Position numbers and translations under genes: made by a program
Notes under the pieces: model-generated
Told to the model about the DNA's origin: nothing
Database searches by the model: none
What the model saw: the letters and a program-made list of their open reading frames with translations, nothing else
DNA from: Anarhynchus alexandrinus
Taxonomy: Eukaryota > Chordata > Aves > Charadriiformes > Charadriidae
Direction of reading: 5' to 3'
DNA length: 64,000 nt
Assembly: GCA_008711295.1 (NCBI GenBank)
Contig: VUYV01000046.1
Location: 1,427,904 to 1,491,903, forward strand
Shown: one piece after another, positions 1-10,958 of the stretch
Numbering within the stretch: position 1 is the first letter of the stretch
How the letters are laid out: each line of letters starts with the position of its first letter

Positions 1-1554
1 ACATTGCCACCTGAAGATAGTGACAGTTTTCAACAGAACGTACTGCCCACTGCCCTTTGAGCAGTGTCTACTTACGTTTGTATTTGACTGTATTATACCT
101 GGGGCAGTAAAAAATTTCCTTTGAAAGACCATCTGACAGTCTAAAGCCTATTTGTCCTCACAAAGATAAGATTTTTTAGGTATAACCTCCTCTTTTCTGT
201 TACTATACATGTATAAAACGAATACATGTAGGTTATAGAATATAAAGTAGAATGTAACTTTGGCTGATGACTTAGATTTCCTGCCATTCATTATGATGTC
301 AGAACTCTCCTTCTTCCTTTGGTCACTGATTCTTCCTTCCTCGATCTATCTCTTGTCATTTATTTGTGCTAAGTGAATGTTGGACTCTCATGCCCTTCTG
401 GATTACAACAAGGCTTCCACGCACACGCCTGTGTACTCACGGTGCCCTTATACTTCTGCCTAAGAGGTGGCTGCAATACTTTCTGCATTCTTAAGCTTGG
501 TCGGTGACAGCTAGAAAGGGCTGTTTTACAGTAGTTTGCTGTTTTGATCATATTTTACCTGGAAACAAGTACAAATTGCTTCGGAAGCTTTAGCATTTTC
601 TCCTGCAAAGAGCTGGGATTTGTTTAGGAAGCTCAGAGCACCTCAGCGTGCAGAGGATAGTGTGCATTTCTGTAGGCATTGGCACTTTGGGATGTCAGAA
701 TTGTTTAAATTTAAAATGTGTATAGCAAATGGGAACCACTGGGAGGAAGAGTAATAATAAAGAGTGGTGCAGAAAGACAGACATTCTTTAACGATCGTTC
801 ATTTGGGAAACTCTGCTCCAGGAGGATATGTGATCCGTCTTTCAAAAGTTTATTAATAGTTACTATCTGCATCTTGCCAAATGCACTTCTGTTTTGTGTA
901 TCATCTCTTCAGTACTAAAGTAGCTCTGTGATGTTATCTCATCTACTGGTAGACTGTAAAAGTCAACATGGAAGGTTTTTCTTTCATTTCTTATTTATCC
1001 TAAAAGAATTTGCTTCAAAGGGGGAAAAAAAGACTTTCTATATTTAAGTTCTCAGGAAAATAAAATTTCTTCTCTGTGTTTCTTGCACGGGACAGTGATC
1101 TCAAATGTTCATATTAATCTTTTGTGCTGATTCTTCTTTGTAATTTGACTGCGTGTACACTCTCACATACATTTCCTTCTCCCTCTGAAACCTTCCAGAC
1201 AGACCTCAAGAGGCACATGCAGTGGTGTATGCATTAGTGAGCGTGCTGTAGTCAGTAGGTGCTCCTGCAAAAGTGCATCTAACTAACCATTGCAGGCTGA
1301 TTTTTAAAAGAGAGTGAATAAAAAGCTGCACTGCGTGATCTAGAGTGGTACATCTACCTCCACAAAACTCCTTTTCAGAGGAGCACGATAGGAATCAGCG
1401 GACCACAAAGTCTAGCAATATGCATATGATAGCAGACTAATTTATGTCTAACTTAATTGCTCTCCTTGAGATTGCCGTGCTAGCAACACGTCTGAAGCGA
1501 TTACCTCTTTACTGCCTTGATTTAAACTACTGTGGCTTTAATTTAATCGCACCC
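1..1554. other. Unique non-coding DNA, no gene recognised
   Basis: This stretch is AT-rich and has no open frame with a recognisable protein. I see no transposon tail, tRNA-like box or simple repeat longer than a short A-run (about 1021-1030). It lies immediately upstream of the CpG island, so it could be the distal promoter or the far flank of that island. Nothing in the sequence proves this. Confidence 0.5.
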
Positions 1555-1900
1555 GTTTATCGCTGGCCGCGGACCATGAGCCAGCACCGATCGGTAGCCT
1601 GGCAGGGACTGGTTCTTCACCGCCGGAGCCGGGGAGCGCGGCGCTGCCGGGCGGCGCCGGGCGGGGCGGGCGGTGGTGCTGAAGGGACAGCTCCGGCCGT
1701 GGTGCTGAAGGGACAGCTCCGCGACGCCGCCTCCGCGACGCCAGCGCCGGCCTTCCCCCCCCCCTCCCCGCGCCTTGTCGGGCAACCTCCCCGGCTTGCT
1801 GCTTCCTGGGAAAACACATCGTTAAAGACCTGTTGGGACGGGAGCATGGAAAGCTGAAAGCCTCCCGTGCGAGGCGAAGCGCGGAGATTTGGCCAACTCT
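1555..1900. promoter_or_regulatory. CpG island, candidate promoter or first exon
   Basis: I count roughly 40 CpG dinucleotides in about 330 bp, far above the CpG-poor surroundings. The island contains clustered GC-box-like (Sp1-type) G-runs around 1655-1672, a 26-bp direct duplication at 1673-1722, and a C-run at about 1756-1766. G-runs at 1648-1672 on the plus strand could form a G-quadruplex. CpG islands of this size in birds usually mark promoters. Open frames cross it on both strands (for example 1444-1857 plus and 1538-1903 minus), but their arginine/proline/alanine-rich content follows GC composition, and I recognise no protein. A TATA box is not obvious. The transcription direction cannot be decided from sequence. 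It may be the promoter of a long non-coding RNA or of a gene lying outside the window, or an orphan island. Confidence 0.6.
1673..1722 (+). repeat. 26-bp tandem duplication within CpG island
   Basis: Two adjacent copies of a 26-bp unit begin at 1673 and 1699. The first 22 bases are identical (core GTGGTGCTGAAGGGACAG). The repeat sits in the middle of the CpG island and keeps no reading frame, because 26 is not a multiple of three. Confidence 0.85.
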
Positions 1901-2331
1901 CACATTTCCTCCAATCTATGGCATTTGGCTTTTATTAGAGGGTGGTGGGGGGTTGTTGCTCACTGTCAAGCTGAGTACTAAAGAAGCAAGGGCTGCTCAA
2001 GTAAATGGAAACAGTTTTTTTTTTTTCACTTGTAACACATTTTTTTTCTACTTTCCAGGTGCAATGGTGTTTTTTTTTTCTATTTTTTTTAACTCACCCA
2101 ACAACAACAAAAAAATAACAACTGCAAGTGCTACAACATTTGATGACTCTGCTCTTAAAACCCATTAGCTGAAGAAAAATGCCCTGCTTTCACAAAGTTT
2201 TGGTCATGCTTGAATTCTGTGAAAGTTTTTAGGTGATCAAAAAGAACGAATGGCAGTTCTTGGCTCTCACCAGTTGCTGAGTTAATTTCAGGCTTATTCT
2301 CACTTCAGAGTTAGCTAGTATTATTTCCTAC

Positions 2332-2367
2332 CCATTTCCAGTTACAAAGCCATTTCCAGTTACATAG
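2332..2367 (+). repeat. 18-bp tandem duplication
   Basis: Two adjacent copies of an 18-bp unit start at 2332 and 2350 and match at 17 of 18 positions (core CCATTTCCAGTTACA). This looks like a local replication-slippage duplication. Confidence 0.85.
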
Positions 2368-2788
2368 CCAAAAGGATGACAGAGAGTGATTTAATCATGT
2401 TCTCCATCCAGCTATTTGTCTTTTATGAGATACACTGTAGAATACTCCCCAGAGTTCATGAAAAGGCTGGATTGAATGAATGAAATCACCAACTTTTGAA
2501 AATAAGAGGTAATTCCTAGGATTCCTACTAAGTTTTAATGCCCTTTTCTACAGGTTTATAGAGTGGGTAAACTACTTCTGTGTAAGCAGGTGTCAACACT
2601 GTCAAAATGTGTTATTGGTATGGATATCGCTCCATCATTTAGGCCTTAAAGGGTGATAGTCATACTTGATTTAACACCACTGAGCTCTAGTAAACACTGA
2701 ATATTTCTGGAGGCTTGTGCAGAATGTAAAGAACTGAAAGCTGTTTATGTCACCCTAAAATGAACTGAAACAACAAACAGATTGAGGA

Positions 2789-2813
2789 TTTTTATTTATT
2801 TATTTATTTTTTC
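2789..2813 (+). repeat. (ATTT)n microsatellite
   Basis: About five TTTA/ATTT units form a short tetranucleotide tract flanked by T-runs. Confidence 0.85.
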
Positions 2814-3184
2814 CTGAGAAGTGACTGTAAGGAGAGCAAAATTCAGACAGTGTGTGCTGTGAATTCCTAGTCTCTTTTTCTAGCTTTTTGGCCTTTCTTT
2901 TCAGACTCAAACCTACTACAAACATTGACTGAACTATCCTAGTGAACAGAGACAAAATATTTTTTAAGAATGTGGTACAATACCTGTAATGGTGAATGGA
3001 ATATCCACCTATTGGCAGCCGTTTGTCTACTGGGTAGCTAAACAGTGAGGAACTCTCTACATCCAGATTAAGAGATTGCATATTTCTGGCAGACGGTGGC
3101 CTGACAGGGAGTTTGAACCTGCATTAATGAACTAAGCAAACACATGCTTAAATCCATTTCAGGATAGTAGTTAAGCCTCTATAT

Positions 3185-3250
3185 ACTTTTTCTGCATCAC
3201 TTTACCCTTCTCTAAAATGGGTATGAAAATACCAAGTTGGTAGTGTTGAA
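3185..3250 (+). repeat. Possible MIR-like SINE relic
   Basis: The string around TAAAATGGGTATGAAAATACC (first part at about 3215) resembles the core of the MIR SINE family, which reads like TGTAAAATGGGGATAATAATA. The preceding CATCACTTTACCC fits the tract just upstream in MIR. The match is short and diverged, and a chance match cannot be excluded. Confidence 0.3.
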
Positions 3251-3893
3251 ATATCTCTAATTTGGTTTAGAAAAAGACACAAGTGTTTTTATGTGTGAAT
3301 TATTTTGTTAGTACTGCTCCTCCTTTAAGACCAGCCTCTGGTGTTTTGAGCCTGCTCTTGGTTTTTGAGGGATGTTAAGGCAGTCCATTGAAAAGTTTTG
3401 GGTAGGGAATCATGGCAGATGGACAATTTGCAATGGAAAGAAAGAAAAGAAAGGAAGAGGACAAGACATGAAAAGGGAAAGATAGAGAACAAAGACACCA
3501 ATGCTTTGGTCAGTTAACTGCTACATTCATGACTTGCCAGGACCATGGAGGTCTTATCTCATATAAAAAACCCCAAACAAACACTGAGTAGATTAAAGCC
3601 ACTCTATTATTAATAAACTCAAGTGAAAGTAGAGAGCAAGATTTTCTGGTGATAGGAATGCTTGTAGATGCACTGAAGTAATGAATCTATTCATTCACAC
3701 CATCTGAAGCCTCAGTGGAGAGTAGTGGATGATCAGGACTTGTAATATCTGCTGCTGGTATCTCCCAGACAAGGAAGAGGTCAGCTTCAGTGAGCCATGT
3801 GAAGATGAACTGTGCGTAGGATTTTGCTCCCCTGCATAACTAAAGTATTCTGCAAGATCTTTTCTCACTATGGTCGTCATCTCATGGAGAATT

Positions 3894-3920
3894 AAAAAAA
3901 AAAAAAAAAAAAAGAAAAAG
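3894..3920 (+). repeat. Poly(A)-rich tract
   Basis: A run of about 20 A residues is followed by GAAAAAGAAA. No retroposed gene or SINE body is recognisable directly upstream, so this is treated as a simple repeat and not as a retrotransposon tail. Confidence 0.8.
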
Positions 3921-4349
3921 AAATCCAAAACAGTGTTCTGCTAACACAGAGGGGACTTTGTGGCTACTTTGCTCACATGTTCATAGAAACAGTTCTTGAG
4001 TTCTTGAAAACTGGTTTTGCAATGATAACCTCACATTCCTGCCAGAGGCACATTAGCAAAAGCTTTTTAAAAATCACTGATAAGCAAGGCAAAAATACAG
4101 CTCAGACTGATGCTGAACTGCAACATCCCCCTGTATGGCTTACTGGCAGTGGAAATGCAATATCCAGTAAGAGTCTGAAAACAGTTTTGGGGAAGCATCG
4201 AGAAGCCTCTAGCCACTCAGCTGGGTGATGGTGTCAGCAGATTTCCATGGCGTAACCAAGCTTAGAGAAATTAGTGTCTTGTAGCTTTTTAGGGTTTGGT
4301 GCCCTTTGAGTTCCTCCTAATCATTCAAAACTTCTTTCTTTAACTGAAG

Positions 4350-4583
4350 CAAGTGAGATTTAGATTAGGCACGAGGAAACTTTTTCCAGCTGTCAGGGTG
4401 ATTGCGTGCTGGAAGAGATTGCCTTAGGAGACTGTGGAATCTCCACTGTTGGAGTGTTTTAAAAAGAGTTTAGACAAAAATCTGTCAGGGATGGTTAAGT
4501 TATAGCTGCTTTTGCCTTTGGGGAGGAAGATGGACTGGCTGACCTCTTGAAGTCTTTATCAGCCATATGTACTATGATTTTCT
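4350..4583 (+). mobile_element. Ancient CR1 LINE, 3' end fragment
   Basis: The sequence follows the 3' end of an old amniote CR1 subfamily in order. It has a GATTTAGATTAGGCACGAGG segment, a GGAAGAGATTGCC segment matching the end of ORF2 (the LPRE region), a CTGTCAGGGATGG segment at about 4480, then the GACTGGCTGACCTCTTGA segment of the 3' UTR near 4530. It ends close to 4580 at ACTATGATTTTC. CR1 copies are inserted by target-primed reverse transcription and are usually 5'-truncated, as here. Many substitutions and indels show it is old, and it cannot encode protein. Confidence 0.8.
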
Positions 4584-5239
4584 GAATCTTCCTATTTCCA
4601 TGTCTCGAGCTCCAGTATTTCCTGTGCCAGCTTGTTTTTCTTGAGAAAGAAAACCACAGATCTTTGAAATTCCATTTTCTCCACTATATGGTCTTTGCTT
4701 ATCGATTATTTTTCTAGGCAGTAAACCCATTTACGTGCCTTTGCAAGTGTCAGCATAGAAATATCTGTGTTTGTCCACTGACAAGGCTACAAGTTAGATG
4801 TGTCGGTGAGTCTTTTGGGAAAGAAGTTAGCTGAAGAAGAAAATGATCCTGCTGATAGAAGGATGGCAAGCAGAAATTTACAGGGCAGAATTGGGAAGGA
4901 GAGGAGGTGTTCTAGACTAAGAATGAGGGAAGAAGTTTAGCTGTTAGCTATGGGCTTGTGCCTGCTTCAGCTAAAAAGAATAAAAATCTTTGCTTTCTCT
5001 GGGAATAGCATCAGAACTATGAGGCTTGATCTAAAGGAAAACTGATTCACGGAGAGTTTGCATTTTGGACATCGTGGGTTTTGGGACAGATGCTGCTGGT
5101 CTGGCACACGGCAAGGACGAGAATGCTGTTGTCTTCCCTTGAAGGCAATCTGAGCTGAGGTGCTTAGTTCCTTCAGTGCTGGAGCATATTCCTTCATAAA
5201 TGCTGAAAGCCACGCTCATGGCTTCGAGCTGGAGTTACA
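4584..5239. other. Unique non-coding DNA
   Basis: No repeat family, gene or RNA is recognised. Short minus-strand frames at 4967-5219 overlap in two phases and resemble no known protein. Confidence 0.5.
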
Positions 5240-5425
5240 CAGCACTTTATATTCAGAATGCTGTACTGACATTAGGTGATTCATCTTCACAACACCTTTG
5301 TGTAAAAATTATCCTCAATTTAGAGACAAGAAGATAAAATGACTTTCTGAAGATTCAGGTTGGGAACTATTTCTAATTGCCAAACAGCTCACTTCTCTCT
5401 CTTTCAGACCACATGGCATTAGTTT
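5240..5425 (-). repeat. MIR-like SINE relic, minus orientation
   Basis: Read on the plus strand, the order is CATCTTCACAACACC (5281-5296), then AATTATCCTCAATTTAGAGA, then GACAAGAAGATAAAATGACT, then a tail with CACTTCTCTC and AGACCACATGG. This is the collinear reverse-complement layout of MIR: small-number CACAACA, TTATCCCCATTTTACAGA, GAGGAAACTGAGG, TTAAGTGACT. MIR is an ancient tRNA-derived SINE shared by amniotes. Its survival in birds is sparse, and this copy is heavily diverged. Confidence 0.6.
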
Positions 5426-7631
5426 ATAGCCAGATTAAACAGTGAAGATGAACCAAAGGCAGAGATCCATAATGAATTCAAGGTGATATTAGCAAACTCT
5501 TGCAGCTTAGGTCTTCTGGCATGCAAGAACAGCAGAACCTGGAGCTTTGTTATGTGAAGGAGCATGTACATTTCTGGGTAATTTTCTCTGTTATTACCAC
5601 GTGTCTTCTGTCAAAGGCCCTTTAGGGTTTTTAGGTACCTGGTTTCTGCGAATTTTTGCTGAAAATCCTTGACTGGATCTGGATAAAGGCCACATGAAAT
5701 ATCCCCCTCCCCGGCAACAGATGCTAGCAAGGATGCTTGCTGGTGATGCAGAACTAATCAGTAAGAGTCCTTGCTGCTTTTAAGTTGAACCAAGAGGTTA
5801 CTGTGGACTTGCAACAGATGTTTGCTGTGTGTAGCAGGCCTATTCATCTCTTTTTTGCTTGTGGATATTTTTGAGTGAAGCCATGGAGTACTTAAAAAAT
5901 TTCACATACACAGATTGCTGTGATGCAAATTACATTGAATTCGTTTTCTTCTCTGGATTATAGTCTGTGAAATCTACTGACTTCAAATTAAAATGTATGG
6001 ATAGAGTCCTTCCCCACGTTACCTATACCCTACCAGGTGTCTGTGATTTGGTTAGCTACAACTAACATTGTTGTAGCTAATTGTTGTAATATGTTGTAAT
6101 ATTGTTGGTGATGTAGGCGTGGCATTTTCTTTGGTTAAAGTGAGGGGGTCTATGGATTAGGAAATATGAGGCACCCCCCTCCCCCCCAGAAATTAAGGCC
6201 TCATCCAAAGTCTGTTGTAAATAATGGAGAGAATATTTTGAGTCACAGTAGTTCTGGAACACGCCATTATTTGACATGAATTCTACAATACAAGGAGCTA
6301 TATGCTATAGCAAACCAACTCCCGGAAAATATCTGTAATAACCGTTTTCAGATTTATTTTTTTTTAATAATGAAGCAAACAGACTTTGTGGAGTTATAGC
6401 ATATGTTGAATTTGGCATTTATATTGATTTTTATTTTTTTTAATTGAAAGTGAAAGGCTAAACTACATGCCTACTGCCTACGTTAAACTTTGAGTGAAAT
6501 CTTGAGGAAGAAAGTTGATGCTTTTTATTCTATTTATTTGTTTTGATGTTGTTTTTTTTTTTATTTTGCTTGCTTTCATTGCTGCCAGACAGTTAACAAT
6601 GTCTTCTGATCCAACGTCTTCTGTTCCACTGAGATGCTTTTTTATTTTTTTTTTTGAAAGTGTATTGCACACTTACTTCTTTTCTCTTTCAGGGGAAGAA
6701 CTCAAGAACTCCTAAGTTTCTTAAGAAGTTTTTTTTCTTTTTAAGGAGTTAAGTGACCCTTTTTTTTATTATTATCTGGCCAGTTGCCACAAGAGGCTTC
6801 TGCAGTCATCAGTTAGTTAAAAGGTTCAGTGTCCTTTTTAACTGCTTTCACTATGGAGATGATTAGCGCATGTCAGTGAAAGCCGTATCTCTCTTAAGGA
6901 CTCGTGTATTTGTTACTTGTTAGGATGATTAGGATGGAATAGACTCCATTGTTCTTTCAATTCCTTGCACCAGCAAGAAAGAGGAGCTTCAGAGAAAAGC
7001 AGGCGAGTAGTGGGGTTAAAAGATGTTTGATGGGAAGCTGGTTGTTTCCTTGCTCTCCCGTCACAAAAGAGGATCGCTCCCTTCGCGAGCCCTGTCAGAC
7101 TTCTCTGGAAAATTTCACAGAGAGCTTTAGGGCACAGACTGATGAATGAAACCTGCAGCAGCTCTCTCTAATTGTATAGTGCAGGAGATTAGCTATGAGG
7201 AAATGTTTGTAGACTCCCAATTTAGGGATATTCTTGACATATTGTAGGGAAGGTAGAAATAAAAGAGATCTACTCCCAAGGCAATTGGCACTGTCAGCAG
7301 TTTCCGATGTATGCTACCATTAACTCATTACAGAGATGTTTTGGGTGCAGATGGAATATTTTGTTCCTTCCACCCTCTTTTCTTTTGACGTCCTCTAGAG
7401 AGGATGTCCTCCTCCTATGTTTAAACCATCACAGGCCATTGCTATGGGAACTATATCAGATATTAACTGTTGTAACAAACCTGTGACCACCTGGAGTTTT
7501 GAGTTGTCACTTTGCTGCATTTCACACCAATATGGAACTTTTCAGGACCAAACACAGTAGGAAAAGGTGTTGAATACTCTTTTTTTAAAGGTCTAGGCCT
7601 CCATTACTAGAACAAATGAACAGTTGCTGTT
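5426..7631. other. Unique non-coding DNA with T-rich patches
   Basis: No gene is recognised. The region contains a perfect 10-bp inverted repeat at 6052-6080, a C-run at about 6173-6187 and many T-runs from 6350 to 6770. The open frames at 6478-6715 on both strands are caused by those homopolymers. Confidence 0.5.
6052..6080. repeat. Perfect 10-bp inverted repeat (hairpin)
   Basis: TTAGCTACAA at 6052-6061 is followed by a 9-base spacer and then its exact reverse complement, TTGTAGCTAA, at 6071-6080. The stem is short and AT-rich. It is too short for a microRNA precursor by itself, and no flanking transposon was recognised. Confidence 0.8.
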
Positions 7632-7694
7632 AGAATCATAGAATAATTTAGGTTGGAAAAGACCTTGAAGAACATTGAGTCCAGCTGTTAGCTG
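7632..7694 (-). mobile_element. CR1 LINE 3' tail fragment, minus orientation
   Basis: AGAATCATAGAATAATTTAG at 7632 followed by GTTGGAAAAGACCTTGAAGA is the reverse complement of the conserved extreme 3' end of bird CR1. Only about 60 bp remain before similarity is lost near 7694, so it is a very short 5'-truncated copy. Confidence 0.9.
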
Positions 7695-8326
7695 TTAATA
7701 GTTTGGACTCTATGGTGAAATGGGTCTGACTTCACTCAGTGAAAATAGTGTTATAGGCAGAAATAATTTTTAAAAATCTGCAGTTTGGAACTTAGGTTAA
7801 CTTTGCTTTGGAAACTAGGGGACCCACAGTAAAATGAACTCCAGCAGCAGGAAGGATGTGGAGCCCTGACCATAAGGCTCTGCATGGAGGCTGTGTCATA
7901 TAAGATACTACATCTGAAATGTTTTAAAACGGTTCATGAAATAAAGGTGATTGAACTTTCTATTTCAATCTTGCATCAGAGAAATATCTCATACCTGCAG
8001 AGATGACTTGAAGTCTCAGTGCTCCCCCACCATTTTTCTGGCCTTTGGGAACTTCTTGGCTTCCAGAGGTAGACCAGGTGTTTTAGAAGAATTCCTTACA
8101 GGATAAAGCATATAGTATTTTCTGCTGAAGGTTAAAAACAGTAGAAAGTTGCCCTTTCAGCAGTATTCGGGATTGTTACGTATACTAGGCTGTCAAAAAA
8201 AAATGGATTGTCCTAGGCTGCCAAAGAGCAAAAAAGCATGTTTTGGGATGGGGAAGTCCGGGGACCGATGTTTGGGGAGTGAAGAGTCTCTCCCAACATT
8301 TGAAGGGATCTGCCCACCATCAGTCC
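7695..8326. other. Unique non-coding DNA
   Basis: No gene or repeat family is recognised between the CR1 tail and the solo LTR. A short A-run lies near 8196. Confidence 0.5.
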
Positions 8327-8899
8327 TGTCATGGTTTCAGCTGGGATGGAGTTGACTTTCTTACTAGCAGCTGGTATAGCGCTGGGTTTGGGTATAGTTT
8401 TGGGTTTGGAATGGGAATACTAGGAATAGAGCACTAATGTTTTTGGTTGTTGCTAAGCAGCCAAGACCTTTTCTGCTCCTCACACCACCCTGCCAGCGAA
8501 TAGGCTGGGAGTGCACAAAAAATTGGGAAACACAGCCAGGACAGCAGACTCCCAACTGACCAAAGGGGTGTCCCATGCCGTGCAACGTCATGCTCAGTGT
8601 ATAAGCTGGGGGAAGAAGAAGGAAGGGGGGAACGTTTGGAGTTATGGCATTTGTCTTCCCAAGTAATAATTATGTGTAATGGAGCCCTGCTTTCCTGGAG
8701 ATGGCTGAACACCTGCCTGCCGGTGGGAAGTGGTGAATGAATTCCTTGTTTCTTTGTGCAGCTTTTGCTTTACTGTCTTTATCTCAACCCATGTTTTTTC
8801 TCACTTTTGCTCTTCTGGTTCTTTTCCTCATCCTGCTGTGGGGGAAGTGAGCGAGCGGGTGCGTGGTACTTGGTTGTCAGCTGGGGTTAAACCATAACA
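8327..8899 (-). mobile_element. Solo LTR of an avian ERVL-class endogenous retrovirus
   Basis: This is a single long terminal repeat of 573 bp with complete termini. It begins TGTCATGGTTT at 8327 and ends AAACCATAACA at 8889-8899, the TG...CA inverted-repeat ends expected of an LTR. Read on the minus strand it starts TGTTATGGTTTAACCCCAGC and contains the GGGTTGAGATAAAGACAG segment and the CACTTCCCACCGGCAGGCAG segment, which I recognise from an LTR very common in neoavian genomes. A degenerate TATA-like string (TTATACAC on the minus strand) lies around 8596-8606. No gag, pol or env sequence flanks it, so it is probably the product of LTR-LTR recombination. The flanking five bases (AGTCC and GCTCT) do not form a clear target-site duplication. 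Confidence 0.88.
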
Positions 8900-10257
8900 G
8901 CTCTGCAACATCCTCCATAAAAGTCCCTGATCTACTGTTTGTTTGCTCCTGGACACCAAATATGATTTACTATTGCAGTCTTTTTTGCAATATTACTTAG
9001 GCGTGTTAGAAACGAGATAAAGCTAATTCTAGGCAACTGGTAGTTTAAACAGCGACACTGGATCTGTGCCATCAGAAGCACCTGGAAATCCCAGTAATTT
9101 GACCTGAATTCTTCAGTTGACTTTTCAACCCATATATTAAGAATTCAGTGATCTTCTCAAACTCTCTCCTTCAGAGTTTATTCTCTCCTTTTCTGTTTTA
9201 TGTGGGAAGGAACATCCCAAGAAGAGGAAGGAGATGGTAGCTGGTCAGTCTGTACTGATGTCCTATCAGCTCTTGCATTCTTTTTTGGTATTTTTGTCTG
9301 ACAAACAAATAAATGATCAGTCTTCTGGCAGCAAAGGCTTAAGCTCGCGATTTGCTCTTAAAACACATCCTGCCTAGTAGTAAAAGGCCTGTTATTTAAA
9401 GGGCACTTTTCAAAACAATTAGGGCTTTAGTAGCAATGTGTTTGCCTTAATGAGTGCACTCTGCCAGTCAGAGGAAACAACATAAGCTGATACCTACTGA
9501 TGTAGGCCAACAGAGGCAAATTAGCAGTGTTACAAGTCAGTTCGTGAATGTACTACGCATCTGAGAGTTTTATTTTAATGCTTGAGAAGCGCTAGATATG
9601 ATTCAGAACAGCTTCAGTTTTGTTTTCTTCCCAAATATCCACCCCCAATTATATTTTCATTTAGAAGCCTTTGTACCACTCCTATGCTTGTGATAGCTTA
9701 ATGGGTTGCATTCAGCTCTGGTTTGACTTGTTGGGCTGACACCAGAGACAGTTTTTCATAAAGCCTTAGTCTTTATGAAAGGCTCTCTAATCTTTATGTT
9801 GCTGTTGTTGTATGATGTTTGAAGTCGATGTCCTTACGACGTAGGTAGGTCAGCTGCTGGCATTTTGGTGTGATATAGATTTCTTTTTTAAAGGTTTCAA
9901 GAGGTTTTTCTTTTCTCAAGATGGGCTACAGTAAATGCTGATGTTACTGAAGGGGTAGATGCATGGGATGCAAGCTCGGCTCTGAGTATCTAGTGATAGG
10001 TATCACAATGGAAGTTGCTGGCTTTTGAGCATATGTGGTCCTGATTTGGATGAGTAGCTGAAACCTGACTGCAGGTTGGGTGGCGAGCAGTTAAAAAATA
10101 TTTCCATGATTTCTTTGAAAAGAGTCCAGCCTGGAGAGCTTTCCAAATCTGATCAAAACCATGGTTCCTGAACTTGAATGCGCTATAGTGAATAAGAAAA
10201 GCTGTTAAACAACAGCAAGGAAGAGTTAGAGTGGCCACAGAGAAATAATCTTTCTAG
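8900..10257. other. Unique non-coding DNA
   Basis: No gene or repeat family is recognised. The short minus-strand frame at 9990-10238 resembles no known protein. Confidence 0.5.
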
Positions 10258-10420
10258 CAGTGATACTAGGGAAACACTGAAATACATTGCCTGGGCAGGG
10301 TGTGGGCGCTTCTTTGCTAGGTCTTGAAGAACAGGATAGACAAGCATCTGTCAGGAATGACCTATGCATACTGTCCTGCCTTGCGGCGAGGTATGGACTA
10401 GCCTCCTCCTGCTTTATTTT
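10258..10420 (+). mobile_element. Ancient CR1 LINE, 3' end fragment
   Basis: The segment reads in CR1 order: GGGAAACACTGAAATACATT, then GCCTGGGCAGGGTGTGG, then TTGAAGAACAGGATAGACAA, then GCATCTGTCAGGAATGACC, then TATGGACTAGCCTCC. These correspond to the old amniote CR1 ORF2 end (LW.RLPREVV..., FK.RLDKHLSGM) and the start of the 3' UTR. It is highly diverged and non-coding. It belongs to the same old layer as the pieces at 10697-12905. Confidence 0.75.
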
Positions 10421-10696
10421 TAATGGTTCTGCACACACACAGACCGTTTGAAGTTTGTCTTGGATCTTGCTTGGGATCTATGTATGTTTATCTTGTCCTT
10501 TTTTTGCTGAAGGTTCCTGCTTCCCTGAGGGATTATCAGTGCATCCTACAATTTTGTCTCCAGCTGAATATCTGGATAAGAATCAAACCTCTTCTCTAAG
10601 CAGCAACTGCTCACTGTCAGCAGTGTCACCAGTTTTTTATGGCTGCTGTTTGAACAGCTCTACCAGTGGCTGTTGCAGGGAAAAACAAACACGCTG
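10421..10696. other. Unique or unrecognised DNA between ancient CR1 pieces
   Basis: I found no repeat match or gene in this spacer. It may contain unrecognisable CR1 sequence, because ORF2 similarity begins at 10697. Confidence 0.4.
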
Positions 10697-10958
10697 CCTA
10701 TCTTTAAAAAAGGGACAGGAGAGAACACGGGGAGTTAATGCTCAGTCAACCTAAATTTGATACTCAGAAAGATATTTGACCAAGCTGTTAAACAATCAGT
10801 GTGAAAGTACCTGGGGGATAACAAGGGACAAGCTGGAACAAACACAAATTTTTCTTGAGTAACTCACGTCAGACTTCTCTGGGTTGTTTTTTTTTTTTTT
10901 TTCAGTAGAGTAGCTGGTCTAGCTGATAATGGGGGAACAGTAGATCTTGATGTTTATT
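10697..10958 (+). mobile_element. Ancient CR1 LINE, reverse transcriptase 5' part (pseudogenised)
   Basis: Translation around 10700-10745 gives a KKGQERT-like segment. It corresponds to the conserved IFKKG...ENP.NYRPVSL start of the CR1 reverse transcriptase domain. The DNA continues collinearly with GGGACAAGCTGGAACAAAC (the QHGF region) and GATAATGGGGGAACAGTAGA (the segment before the catalytic-domain core). A 16-bp T-run (10887-10902) interrupts it. Stops and indels make it non-coding. It appears to be the left part of the same old copy that resumes at 11918. Confidence 0.7.

Larger units (their letters stand above)
1901..4349. other. Unique non-coding DNA with T-rich and simple-repeat patches
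   Basis: No gene is recognised. The region holds several T-runs between 2016 and 2090, an 18-bp duplication at 2332-2367, an ATTT tract at about 2790-2812, a possible MIR relic near 3185-3250 and an A-run at 3894-3913. Open frames here are short and stop-rich. The minus-strand frame at 3695-3928 is a by-product of the A-run. Confidence 0.5.

Noticed and set aside
1444..1903. Overlapping arginine/proline/alanine-rich frames on both strands of the CpG island
   Set aside because: High GC content suppresses stop codons. No homology or splice pattern supports coding.
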